Counted from the stretch's first letter, positions 8,612 through 16,292 are shown. The stretch: DNA of 38,341 bases from an uncultured Eubacterium sp. (GCA_937966095.1 CALCKF010000031.1:1-38341), one strand, 5' to 3'. Translations and numbers: made by a program. Notes: generated from the sequence alone by a model not told the origin.

Positions 8612-8629
8612 CAGTTCAAAAACGAACTG
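8612..8629. promoter_or_regulatory. Operator O3
   Basis: CAGTTCAAAAACGAACTG, the same palindromic arms as O2, starting 39 bases from it and just downstream of the rightward promoter. Confidence 0.7.
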
Positions 8630-8666
8630 AAAGGAATAATAAATCTGAACAAAGGAGGTCACTAGA

Positions 8667-8858
8667 ATGATAAATAACGAAAAAAGCGTAATCAGAGCAC
8701 CGGAGATTGCAGAAGTTCTGGAGGTATCCGAAGGATATGCCTACAGATTAATCAGACAGCTTAACAAAGAACTGCAGGAACAGGGCTTCCATACTGTATG
8801 CGGCAGAGTCAGCAGAGCGTATTTCGAAGAAAAATGCTGCTACAAGAAAAGTGTTTAG
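8667..8858 (+). CDS. Small excisionase-like DNA-binding protein
   Basis: A 63-residue basic protein with a helix-turn-helix-like core (APEIAEVLEVSEGYAYRLIRQ) and a C-terminal segment GRVSRAYFEEK. Small proteins of this layout are common directly upstream of tyrosine integrases on Clostridia elements and are thought to act as excisionases or regulators. AAAGGAGGT lies before the ATG. It is the first gene of the rightward operon under O2 and O3 and ends 13 bases before the chosen integrase start. Recombination directionality is inferred from position; the sequence alone does not prove it. Confidence 0.75.
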   Translation: MINNEKSVIRAPEIAEVLEVSEGYAYRLIRQLNKELQEQGFHTVCGRVSRAYFEEKCCYKKSV

Positions 8859-8871
8859 GGGAGGTGAACCA

Positions 8872-9963
8872 ATGGCAGTACGTAAAGAAAAAAACAAAAA
8901 TACCTGGTACGTGCAGACTTCATTCGTCAACTATATGGGTGAACGAAAGAGAACTACCAAAAGAGGATTCCGTACAAAGAGAGATGCTCTTGAATGGGAG
9001 GAAGAGTTTAAAAGGAGCAACAGCGGCTGCAAGGGCATGACCTTAAACTCCTTGTATGAACGGTACAAAGAGGACAATGCTACTAAGATCAGGATTACAA
9101 CCTGGGATAACAAGAATAACATTGTTGAGACAAAGATTCTTCCTTTTCTCGGGAACAGAAAGATTAATGAGATTACTCCATCCGATATACGTGCGTGGCA
9201 GAATCAGATTAAGGCCATGAAGAAGAAAAACGGTAAGCCGTATGCACCGTCATACCTGCGTACTATCAATAATCAGCTCAATGCATTGTTTCACCATGCT
9301 AAGAGATTCTACGGTCTAAAAGATGTTCCGACGGAAGTGGCAGGAACAATGGGATCAACGAAGTGCGAGGAAAAAGAATTCTGGACATTTGAAGAGTACA
9401 GCAAATTTCTCAAAGAGGTTGCCAACAAACCTGAATCGTACTATGGGTTTGAGCTTCTGTACTGGTGCGGTCTAAGAATCGGTGAACTGCTGGCTCTTAC
9501 TCCTGCAGATTTCAACTTCGATAACAATACCTTTGAAGTGTGCAAATCATACTCTGTCACTTCAGAAGGGCCTGTAATAGGACCCACTAAGACAGATAAT
9601 GACAGAACTGTTCTTATGCCGGAATTCATTGCTAAGGAAATAAGGATGTTTATAGAGTCATTTTATGAGATTGGGGATAATGACCGAATTTTTTCAAGAA
9701 GTGATACCTTCTATCGTCATGAACTGGAGCGAGGTTCTAAAGCTGCCGGAGTAAAGATTCTTTCACCACACGAACTAAGGCATTCACACATAACCAATTT
9801 GATGTCAATGGGATTCAATGCGGTTGAAATCGGCAACAGAGTTGGTCAGGAATCTGAAAAGATTACCTACAACTATGCACACTCAATGCCGGCCAATCAG
9901 AAGAAGATGATAAATGCACTCGACATGGTAAGAAAGGAGATGGATGATGAGCAAGAAGAATAA
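8872..9963 (+). CDS. int: Tyrosine recombinase (integrase)
   Basis: Site-specific recombinase that would insert and excise the element at guaA. It has an N-terminal AP2/arm-binding-like region (residues 1-50), a SAM-like core-binding domain (about 55-160) and a catalytic domain with Arg202 (CGLRIGELLAL), Lys240, His300-x-x-Arg303 (HELRHSH) and the nucleophile Tyr335 (ITYNYAH). The usual Leu-Gly-His before the tyrosine is Val-Gly-Gln here. The ATG at 8872 follows GGGGAGGTGAACC; the earlier in-frame GTG at 8851 lies inside the previous gene and is less likely. Length 363 is normal. Its end overlaps the ribbon-helix-helix gene by 17 bases. Confidence 0.93.
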   Translation: MAVRKEKNKNTWYVQTSFVNYMGERKRTTKRGFRTKRDALEWEEEFKRSNSGCKGMTLNSLYERYKEDNATKIRITTWDNKNNIVETKILPFLGNRKINEITPSDIRAWQNQIKAMKKKNGKPYAPSYLRTINNQLNALFHHAKRFYGLKDVPTEVAGTMGSTKCEEKEFWTFEEYSKFLKEVANKPESYYGFELLYWCGLRIGELLALTPADFNFDNNTFEVCKSYSVTSEGPVIGPTKTDNDRTVLMPEFIAKEIRMFIESFYEIGDNDRIFSRSDTFYRHELERGSKAAGVKILSPHELRHSHITNLMSMGFNAVEIGNRVGQESEKITYNYAHSMPANQKKMINALDMVRKEMDDEQEE

Positions 9964-10261
9964 AGACGATAAAAACAGATTCAGATCCCGAACGATAGCA
10001 TTCCGCCTTTCTCCCGAAGAAGCGGATGAACTGGACATGAGATGGAAAATTAGCGGATATAGAATCAAACAGGATTTCATAAGGGACAGTCTATTTCATC
10101 AGCAGGTTGTAGCAAGGGAAAACCCTCAAATGCTGACATCAATGAAGAAATATCTGCTTCGTATCGAGAAACAACTTCAGAACAGAGAATGTATTCAGGA
10201 CAGCGGAGATGAAATTCTTGTCACTCTCCAGAGGATGCTGGAAATCCTGGAGGCATTCTAG
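9947..10261 (+). CDS. Ribbon-helix-helix mobilization accessory protein (MobC-like)
   Basis: About 104 residues. RSRTIAFRLSPEEADELD near the N-terminus is the ribbon-helix-helix pattern of MobC/relaxosome accessory proteins, followed by GYRIKQDFIRDSL, which also resembles that family. The C-terminal half is a predicted coiled helix (LLRIEKQLQNRE). Such proteins bind oriT and help the relaxase nick. Two ATGs are adjacent; 9947 is favoured because AGGAG is 7 bases away. It overlaps the integrase end, so the two are translationally linked. The relaxase itself is encoded at 11421-12470. Confidence 0.75.
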   Translation: MSKKNKDDKNRFRSRTIAFRLSPEEADELDMRWKISGYRIKQDFIRDSLFHQQVVARENPQMLTSMKKYLLRIEKQLQNRECIQDSGDEILVTLQRMLEILEAF

Positions 10262-10282
10262 CAGAGAAAGAAGGTGCTTCAT

Positions 10283-10744
10283 ATGGCGAGAAAGAAACAG
10301 GTGAAGGCTCCGCCTCCAAAGTTTGCAACAGAAGGCACATGGCATATGCATCATGTGATTTTCTTTGATGATCAGCTGACTTCTCCGGCATATATAGCAC
10401 TTTCTGCAAATGCGAAGGAAGTATATACAATACTAAGGATGCAGTATAAAGGGGCATATACAGGGGATACCGTAAAATGTCCATACTCAACCTTCGTGGA
10501 AATGAAACTTCGCAGGGAAACCGTGGCAAGAGCCCTGGATCAGCTTGAGTGTTATGGATTTATAGAGATAACCAGAGGAGGTCTGGAGCATAAACCCAGT
10601 GAATATAAACTTTCGGAAAAGTGGAAAACATTAAGCAATCCGGAGGAGCTGAAAAAGGCTGATGATAAATTCAGAGAACGTCTTGAGATAAAAAAGAAAG
10701 CAAAGGATTATAAGAAAGAGTTCATGGAAAGCCATACAGGATGA
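10283..10744 (+). CDS. Winged-helix DNA-binding protein, possible replication initiator
   Basis: A 153-residue protein. Residues of about 40-105 form a winged helix-turn-helix (ALSANAKEVYTILRMQ, then KLRRETVARALDQLECYGF and EITRGG), as found in RepA/DnaD-like and plasmid Rep N-terminal domains. The C-terminus is lysine-rich. The ATG at 10283 is preferred over the GTG at 10274 by its AAGG site and spacing. The next 160 bases downstream carry four copies of a palindromic motif, an arrangement seen when Rep proteins bind iterons. A regulator of the mobilization genes is the alternative. No catalytic Rep domain is present. Confidence 0.6.
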   Translation: MARKKQVKAPPPKFATEGTWHMHHVIFFDDQLTSPAYIALSANAKEVYTILRMQYKGAYTGDTVKCPYSTFVEMKLRRETVARALDQLECYGFIEITRGGLEHKPSEYKLSEKWKTLSNPEELKKADDKFRERLEIKKKAKDYKKEFMESHTG

Positions 10745-10773
10745 TACCACCCTGTATGGTAAATATATAAGGA

Positions 10774-10902
10774 GTTCCGAAACCGTAACCTATTGGCTCT
10801 GAAAAATGGCTGAAATAAGTAACGGAATCGGAACCAATTGTTTATAAGGTGTTTATTTGCAGGTTCCGAAAGCGTAACTAATTCAAGTGACGAAAACGGA
10901 AC
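10774..10902. repeat. Iteron-like cluster of four GTTCCG-n4-CGTnAC sites
   Basis: Four 16-base sites: GTTCCGAAACCGTAAC (10774-10789), GTAACGGAATCGGAAC (10819-10834, inverted), GTTCCGAAAGCGTAAC (10863-10878) and GTGACGAAAACGGAAC (10887-10902, inverted). Starts are 45, 44 and 24 bases apart. This is most of the non-coding stretch after the winged-helix gene and could be an origin or operator array for it. Confidence 0.7.
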
Positions 10903-11120
10903 TTGAAAATGTTTTCGAAGACGAAATACCGTTCAGTCAACACTATTGTTGGAACAGGAGATGGTTTAAAAGCGGTAAAACATGCGTTTTAAGCAACGAT
11001 AGCATAAAGACCGACCAAGATTACCGCAGAGGCAGGTTTTACAGAAAAAGTGCAAGCTAGCTAAGGTTTTTTGCATAAATAAGTGACAAATTATGACAGC
11101 AATTCAGGAGGTGATGCTTT
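10903..11120. other. Non-coding stretch with further inverted repeats
   Basis: No gene is seen. GCGGTAA (10972-10978) and TTACCGC (11021-11027) form a distant inverted pair. TAAAACATGCGTTTTA (starting 10976) is a local palindrome. These may belong to the origin or to an oriT, but the stronger oriT candidate is at 11292-11344. Confidence 0.4.
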
Positions 11121-11270
11121 ATGAATAATGCGCTTACACCGATTAAAGCAATAAGGGCAAAATGTATTGAATGCTTCTGTGGAGACAAGAAAGAGGTTAG
11201 AGAGTGCAGCATTACAGAATGTCCCATCTGGCCTTACAGGCTAGGTAAGAGACCAGTGAAAAGCGACTAG
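11121..11270 (+). CDS. Small Cys-rich protein, 49 aa
   Basis: A short gene with a good site (CAGGAGGTGATGCTTT then ATG). The product has the pattern Cys-x2-Cys-x-Cys at residues 15-20 (KCIECFCGDKKEV), then Cys29 and Cys34 (ECSITECPIWPYR) and a basic end. Four or five cysteines in this spacing suggest a small zinc-binding fold. Similar Cys-rich mini-proteins ending in a CPLWPYR-like sequence are, from memory, common on phages and mobilizable elements of Clostridia, but their function is not known to me. It sits between the iteron-like region and the oriT-like hairpin. Confidence 0.7.
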   Translation: MNNALTPIKAIRAKCIECFCGDKKEVRECSITECPIWPYRLGKRPVKSD

Positions 11271-11291
11271 GAAAGCCCTCGGCGCTTGAGA

Positions 11292-11344
11292 GCGAAATAC
11301 ACCCATTGCACAAACCTTGCGGTTTATATCAATGAGTATTTCGC
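11292..11344. other. Probable oriT hairpin
   Basis: Outer arms GCGAAATACACCCATTG (11292-11308) and CAATGAGTATTTCGC (11330-11344) enclose inner arms AAACC (11312-11316) and GGTTT (11321-11325) around TTGC. This nested hairpin with no T run lies about 80 bases before the relaxase start, the usual place for an origin of transfer. A GC-rich repeat (CTCGCAGGGGCGCCTCGCGG) follows at once. Confidence 0.6.
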
Positions 11345-11420
11345 CTCGCAGGGGCGCCTCGCGGGGCGTGTCTCTGCCAAAGCCAGAGGGAATACGGACA
11401 GAAACGAAAGGGGGAAACGC

Positions 11421-12470
11421 ATGGGAAGAAATGTTTATGTTCACATGACCAAGCTTCACAATGTGAAAGGTCGCATAACTTATATTACAAGTTCTGCCAA
11501 GCAAGAGAACTTGTACGCTGTTTATGAGACATGCGAAAGGCCATTCTGGAAGAAGCTTGCAGCAGAAAATCAGAAGGATTTTCTGAAAAGTGGAACGTCA
11601 GGTACGTGCATTGAAGCAAGAGAGTTCATAATTGCTTTGCCTGAGAATTTCACTGAGTATAATCCGAATGAACTTCTTAGGGAATATACAGAGTTCTTTA
11701 AGGAAAATTATGGCGTTGAGTGCATCGCAGCGCTCCATCATAATAAAGCAAAGACGAATTATCACATTCATCTGATTTTCTCGGAGAGAAAACTTCTTGA
11801 AGAACCGATTAGAAAAATTGCAACTCGCAACATGTTTTACGATGAAAAAGGGAAGCATGTCAGAACGAAAAAAGAAATCCTTGATGAGAATGGTGTATTG
11901 AAACCTGGCTGCAAAATCATTCCCAAGGGTGAAGTTTACGAAGAAAAACTCTTTGAAAAGAAACAGCCGAAGTTCAAAGAAAAGAATTTCAATGACGAAG
12001 TTAAACATCTTTTTGCAGAAAAAATGAATGAAAGAATGGCGGATGACAGCTATAAAATGACAGTCTTCAATAAAGAAGGACCATACCTTCCGACAAAAAA
12101 GATTGGCAAGAACAACCCGAAAGAGCACTTCATTAGACAGAATAACGCTGCCAGAATCAAATGGAATACGACAGTAAGCAAAGCATTGTGGTTCGAAGTT
12201 CCGGTGAAATTTCTCATTGCAGTAAAAGAAATTGAAATAACAAATTCCATGAAAAGTTTACTGACAGCAGCTCCGGACAAAGGGACAACGCTTGATGCAC
12301 TGACTGGAATCATATCAAGAGCAGTTAAAACCTTGGGAAAGTTTGTTGATAAAGTGCTCATGTATCATTTGGAAGATAGTATGAAGCCACACGATGAATT
12401 GTTCATGAGAGTACTGGGAGACAGTAGGAAAGCCGCTAATAAGAATCGAGAAAAGGATTGGGAAAGATAA
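11421..12470 (+). CDS. MobA/MobL-type relaxase
   Basis: Nicks oriT and pilots the strand during conjugative mobilization. The HUH signature appears as TNYHIHLIFSERKL (His-x-His), and an N-terminal Tyr lies in GRITYITSS, the expected place for the catalytic tyrosine. The N-terminus VHMTKLHNVKGRITY is typical of MobL-like relaxases of Clostridia. The ATG at 11421 follows AGGGGGAAACGC. The reading frame is open back to 11286, but that part overlaps the oriT-like hairpin and reads as low-complexity, so the shorter start is chosen. It is 349 residues with no helicase or primase domain. No coupling protein or secretion genes are nearby, so it depends on a helper element. Confidence 0.85.
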   Translation: MGRNVYVHMTKLHNVKGRITYITSSAKQENLYAVYETCERPFWKKLAAENQKDFLKSGTSGTCIEAREFIIALPENFTEYNPNELLREYTEFFKENYGVECIAALHHNKAKTNYHIHLIFSERKLLEEPIRKIATRNMFYDEKGKHVRTKKEILDENGVLKPGCKIIPKGEVYEEKLFEKKQPKFKEKNFNDEVKHLFAEKMNERMADDSYKMTVFNKEGPYLPTKKIGKNNPKEHFIRQNNAARIKWNTTVSKALWFEVPVKFLIAVKEIEITNSMKSLLTAAPDKGTTLDALTGIISRAVKTLGKFVDKVLMYHLEDSMKPHDELFMRVLGDSRKAANKNREKDWER

Positions 12471-12509
12471 AATTCAGGCGGTATTTAACTTTAAGACCTC
12501 TAAGAAAAA

Positions 12510-12538
12510 TTGTAGGTGACTGTAGAATATGTTATAAT
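12510..12538 (+). promoter_or_regulatory. Promoter of the defence operon
   Basis: TTGTAG (12510-12515), 17 bases, TATAAT (12533-12538), with TG-T directly before the -10 (extended -10). It is the only clear promoter found ahead of the run from 12582 to 19734. Confidence 0.7.
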
Positions 12539-12581
12539 GTTCCTGTAAAGGTACATATTGAACAACTGTTTGGAGGAGATG

Positions 12582-12755
12582 ATGGGATACCTAACAACAA
12601 GCGAACTGGCAGAGAAATGGGGTATATCTAGAAGAAGAGTAACCACTCTTTGTAGAGAAGGCAGACTTGAAGGGGCTGTGATTAAGGGGAAGACATGGCT
12701 TGTACCGGAGGAAACTGTCAAGCCGGATGATTTGAGAAAGAAAATTGAAAAATAG
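12582..12755 (+). CDS. Small MerR-like helix-turn-helix protein
   Basis: 57 residues from the ATG at 12582 (GGAGG 5 bases upstream); ATG 12579 and TTG 12558 are less well placed. GYLTTSELAEKWGISRRRV is an excisionase/MerR-type (HTH_17) DNA-binding helix pair, and KGKTWLVPEE is the characteristic wing of these mini-proteins. It lies at the head of the restriction-modification and Hachiman genes, and the next gene starts 12 bases after its stop. Its position suggests a controller of the R-M genes, like C proteins, although its fold differs from the usual XRE C proteins. Control is inferred. Confidence 0.75.
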   Translation: MGYLTTSELAEKWGISRRRVTTLCREGRLEGAVIKGKTWLVPEETVKPDDLRKKIEK

Positions 12756-12767
12756 TTGGTGAGCATG

Positions 12768-14288
12768 ATGGATTACATATTTGAATATGATAAAACCAAT
12801 CCTAAAAGTATAGAACAGTATGCACAACGATTGATAGGACACACCTTTAACGATGTGAAGCTCTGGAAGATTCCTAGTGAAGTTAATGAAGATATCTTAT
12901 ATGAAGATAAATCGAGAAAAGGTGGTCTTGGTAACTTTATTGAAGAGCAGTTCTTTGGGTATAGAGCTAATAGTGAGTCACAGGCAGACTTCCCAGAAGC
13001 AGGAGTGGAGTTAAAGGTAACGCCATATGAGATAAAAAAGAGTGGAAAGCTTAGTGCTGGTGAACGGCTTGTGCTTTCGATGATTAGCTATGAAAATGAA
13101 ATAGAACCTGATTTCTATAAGTCACATGTATGGGAAAAGTGTAAACTAATGTTGCTCATTTATTATTTGAGGGATAGAGAACTTCCTAGCAATATGGATT
13201 ATCGCATTGACTTTGTCCAACTATTCCAGTTTCCTGATAAGGATATGGATATTATACTCCATGATTATAAAGTAATAGTCGATAAGATAAAAGCTGGTAA
13301 AGCTCATGAGTTGTCAGAGTCAGATACTTTATATCTTGGAGCATGTACCAAAGGGTCTACTGCAGCGAAAAGCATGGTTCCTCAGTACTATAACAAAGAT
13401 ATTAAAGCTAAGAAACGAGCATTCTGTTTAAAGAATTCTTATATGACATATGTGCTGAACAATTATATTGTTCCAGGCAAAGTGACATATTCAGAGTCTA
13501 TTACATCATCTGATGAATTGAAAGACAGGAGCTTTGCTGAAATACTTCAGAGCCGACTGGAGAAATATATTGGAATGCTTGAAGATGATATCGCTCGCAG
13601 TATTGATGTTGAAATAAATAAGAATAATAAGAGTTATGAAGCAACTTTAATTTATAATATGCTCGGAGTAAAGAATACCCATGTTGAAGAATTTGATAAG
13701 GCGGGAATTCTTGTCAAGGTTTTAAAATACAGAAGCCAGAAGAGTAAAAATCAGCAGTTTAGGCTTGATGACATAAATTTCATCGAATTGGATAACGAAA
13801 AAATGGACAATGAAATTATTGATGAAGAAGGTAATCCTATAGGTTGGGAATATTCTGAGCTGTTCAGTATATTGAACGATAGGAAATATCTGTTTGCAGT
13901 TTTCTGGGAAGATGAAAAAGGCAGTGTCTTCAAGGGAAGTCAGCTATGGGGTATGCCAGATGATGATATCGAAACTGTACGAAAAGTTTGGACAAGAACA
14001 AAGAGAATAATAAGGGACGGAATAGATTTTACAATTAAACATAAGGGAGAAAAGCTGGTTGTCGAAAACAATCTTCCTGGCATCGGTGATAACGGGATAT
14101 TTCATATCAGGCCGCATGCACAAAAGTCATACTATGAGTTTTCTGATGGAACTAGGATTGGAAGTGGTTCCGTAGCTAATTCAGATTTGTTACCTGATGG
14201 TACTAGAATAACAAAGCAAGCATATTGGCTGAATCGTTCTTATATTGATTCACAGATTGTGAGTGACTTAAGGATGGAATATAAATAG
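12768..14288 (+). CDS. Sau3AI/MutH-type type II restriction endonuclease
   Basis: Expected to cut unmodified GATC-type sites. The MutH-fold active site is readable: Glu60 (GNFIEE), Asp74 (QADFPEAG), Glu81 and Lys83 (GVELKVTPY). The spacing 14-7-2 is the same as E. coli MutH Glu56-Asp70-Glu77-Lys79. GGLGNFIEEQFF is a typical Sau3AI/MutH lead-in. At 506 residues it matches Sau3AI (a duplicated MutH-like protein of about 490). The second half (residues 270-506) would be the regulatory, catalytically inactive repeat. The start is uncertain among TTG 12756 and ATG 12765/12768; 12768 gives the best distance to GGTGAG. A C5 cytosine methyltransferase gene follows, as in the Sau3AI system. Confidence 0.88.
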   Translation: MDYIFEYDKTNPKSIEQYAQRLIGHTFNDVKLWKIPSEVNEDILYEDKSRKGGLGNFIEEQFFGYRANSESQADFPEAGVELKVTPYEIKKSGKLSAGERLVLSMISYENEIEPDFYKSHVWEKCKLMLLIYYLRDRELPSNMDYRIDFVQLFQFPDKDMDIILHDYKVIVDKIKAGKAHELSESDTLYLGACTKGSTAAKSMVPQYYNKDIKAKKRAFCLKNSYMTYVLNNYIVPGKVTYSESITSSDELKDRSFAEILQSRLEKYIGMLEDDIARSIDVEINKNNKSYEATLIYNMLGVKNTHVEEFDKAGILVKVLKYRSQKSKNQQFRLDDINFIELDNEKMDNEIIDEEGNPIGWEYSELFSILNDRKYLFAVFWEDEKGSVFKGSQLWGMPDDDIETVRKVWTRTKRIIRDGIDFTIKHKGEKLVVENNLPGIGDNGIFHIRPHAQKSYYEFSDGTRIGSGSVANSDLLPDGTRITKQAYWLNRSYIDSQIVSDLRMEYK

Positions 14289-14352
14289 TTTATAAGGTCA
14301 TCGATCCGACATTCGTCGGTGCTAACAATAATGGGCCTTAAACATATAAGTG

Positions 14353-14375
14353 AGTTGGCTGCAATGACAGCCAAA
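14353..14375 (+). promoter_or_regulatory. Hairpin abutting the methyltransferase ribosome binding site
   Basis: TTGGCTG (14355-14361) and CAGCCAA (14368-14374) with a 6-base loop lie directly before AAGGAGG. A second small hairpin CCGACATTCGTCGG is near 14305. These could tune methyltransferase translation relative to the endonuclease, or be simple spacers. Confidence 0.45.
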
Positions 14376-14385
14376 GGAGGACTTC

Positions 14386-15690
14386 ATGAAAAAGAATATG
14401 GTTGAGTTATTCGCTGGGGTGGGTGGCTTCAGGCTCGGTCTTGAACGCCTAAACAGCGGATGGGAGACAAGCTGGTTCTCGCAGTGGGAGCCAGGGAAAA
14501 AGAAACAGTGGGCGCATGATTGCTATGTGTATCATTTTGGAGATGTAAAGGATTTTGCTGGTGAATGCACAACAGGAATAGACATATCTGAAGTTGATAA
14601 GAGGAATATTCCGGACCACACACTTCTGACCGGAGGGTTTCCATGCCAAGACTATAGTGTTGCACATTCATTATCATCATCAAAAGGGATTGAAGGGAAA
14701 AAGGGTGTACTATGGTGGCAAATAAGAGATGTTTTAATAGCAAAGAGACCGCCTTTCGTTCTTCTTGAGAATGTTGATAGATTATTAAAATCTCCGGCAT
14801 CGCAGAGAGGAAGAGACTTTGGAATAATACTCGCTTCGTTCGCTCAGTTAGGATATGGGGTTGAGTGGAGAGTAGTAAATGCAGCAGAATATGGGGCGGC
14901 TCAGAGAAGAAGAAGAACATTTATTTTTGCATATAACGAAAGCACAAAATATGCGAAGGAAATGGACAATGTAGACCCAAGCGAAATAATTACAAAAAAG
15001 GGAATAATGGCAAGAGCTTTTCCGGTCAGTGGATATAACGATATAAAAATTGGGGACTTCCATTTCACGGATGTATCAAATGTTGATATAGATACAATGC
15101 TTTCAGTAGGAACCGTTGAAAGTGATGATGACTTGTTGGATATGACTCGAAATTTCAAGTTTGGATTTATGGATGCCGGCTATATGCTGGAAGGCCAAAT
15201 AACAACTATGAAGGTAATCCCAGCAGAGAATAAACCAACCCTCTTGAAGGAAATAGTTCAAAGCGGTGTTGATGAAGGCTATTATATTAGCGAGAAAGAT
15301 AAGGAAGCCTGGACGTATATGAAAGGATCAAAGAAGATTCCAAGAACGGCTAAAAATGGGCATAGTTATGTATTTTCGGAAGGACCAATTGCTTTCCCAG
15401 ATCCGTTAGATAGACCAGGAAGGACAATGCTTACGAGTGAAAGTACAAAGAATAGAAGCACACATGTAGTTGCGGACCCCTCAAATGGAAGACTAAGATT
15501 AATCACAGAAATTGAAGCTGAACGCATGCAGGGATTTGACGATGACTGGACAAAAAAATGTCTCGTCGAAGGCGAAGTGGTAGAAATGCCGAAGAGAATG
15601 AGATACTTCTGTATGGGTAATGCATTAGTTGTGCCAATGATTACTAGAATGGGAAAAGAACTTGATGTCATTCTGAAAAACGAACGATAG
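14386..15690 (+). CDS. DNA (cytosine-5-)-methyltransferase
   Basis: Protects host DNA by C5 methylation. Motif I is VELFAGVGGFRLG (residues 6-18), motif IV TGGFPCQDYS carries the catalytic Cys87, motif VI is LLENVDRLL (127-134) and motif VIII is AAQRRRRTFI (171-180). The target-recognition region spans roughly residues 190-330, and motifs IX-X follow (RLITEIEAERMQGF, then MGNALVVPM). At 434 residues it is complete. AAGGAGG lies 5 bases before the ATG. Pairing with a Sau3AI-like nuclease predicts GATC with the cytosine modified, but the recognition region alone cannot prove it. Fourteen bases separate it from the next gene. Confidence 0.95.
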   Translation: MKKNMVELFAGVGGFRLGLERLNSGWETSWFSQWEPGKKKQWAHDCYVYHFGDVKDFAGECTTGIDISEVDKRNIPDHTLLTGGFPCQDYSVAHSLSSSKGIEGKKGVLWWQIRDVLIAKRPPFVLLENVDRLLKSPASQRGRDFGIILASFAQLGYGVEWRVVNAAEYGAAQRRRRTFIFAYNESTKYAKEMDNVDPSEIITKKGIMARAFPVSGYNDIKIGDFHFTDVSNVDIDTMLSVGTVESDDDLLDMTRNFKFGFMDAGYMLEGQITTMKVIPAENKPTLLKEIVQSGVDEGYYISEKDKEAWTYMKGSKKIPRTAKNGHSYVFSEGPIAFPDPLDRPGRTMLTSESTKNRSTHVVADPSNGRLRLITEIEAERMQGFDDDWTKKCLVEGEVVEMPKRMRYFCMGNALVVPMITRMGKELDVILKNER

Positions 15691-15704
15691 GTGGGGTAGG
15701 TAAT

Positions 15705-16259
15705 ATGGGGCGAAAGGAAATTCCATTCGAAGAACTTGAGTGTTCGGATTTATATGTAGATTGCATTTATAAAGGTGGGAAAGTACCTAATATGTCTGCA
15801 GAACCGTTTCATAAGTTGATTCCTGGGTGTGAAAATGCAGGTGGATTTAGAAAGAAGCTTCGAGAAGATGGTTCTGGTAAGTATGCATATGTTGTTCTAT
15901 ATACTTCTATGGAAGAACTAGAATGGCCTGATTATTTAGATGAAGAAACTGGCATTTTCAGATACTACGGAGATAACAGACAGTTTGGGATTATGATGAC
16001 TACAAGCTATGTAGATAAGCAAGCTTACAGCGAAATTGTAGAAGATGGACATCCGATATTAATTGTGACAGCATCAGATGTTGCTGGAATATTAAGAAGA
16101 AACTCAATAAACTCATCTAATATTGATTATTACTTAAAATCAATAGATGAAGAAAATGAATTTTATAGAGATAAAATCGGATATGCGTTTTTAATGAATG
16201 AAGTATTATTTGTTGCTGAAGAAGGAAAAAATTATACGACTTGGAGATATAAGGTTTAG
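15705..16259 (+). CDS. AspBHI N-terminal-like domain protein, no nuclease core
   Basis: 184 residues. The N-terminal 95 residues (DLYVDCIYKGG, then NAGGFRKK, then EWPDYLDEETG and RYYGDNRQFG) resemble the N-terminal DNA-recognition domain of AspBHI-type modification-dependent restriction enzymes, as I know that family. The next part (GHPILIVTASDVAGIL, DYYLKSID) resembles the segment that often closes type II restriction enzymes. No PD-(D/E)xK nuclease motif lies between the two, so the middle of a usual enzyme seems to be missing. It could be a stand-alone reader of modified DNA, a regulator of the methyltransferase, or an internally deleted remnant. The frame is intact and its ribosome binding site (GGGGTAGG) is good. 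It sits 14 bases after the methyltransferase and 33 before hamA. Confidence 0.6.
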   Translation: MGRKEIPFEELECSDLYVDCIYKGGKVPNMSAEPFHKLIPGCENAGGFRKKLREDGSGKYAYVVLYTSMEELEWPDYLDEETGIFRYYGDNRQFGIMMTTSYVDKQAYSEIVEDGHPILIVTASDVAGILRRNSINSSNIDYYLKSIDEENEFYRDKIGYAFLMNEVLFVAEEGKNYTTWRYKV

Positions 16260-16292
16260 TACATAAAGCAGTTGAAGATAATGAGGGCTTGT

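Noticed and set aside
10774..10902. CRISPR-like array
   Set aside because: The units are short, alternate in orientation and have unequal spacing; no cas genes are present.
11286..11420. N-terminal extension of the relaxase
   Set aside because: It overlaps the oriT-like hairpin, and a better ATG with AGGGGG exists at 11421 where the family homology begins.
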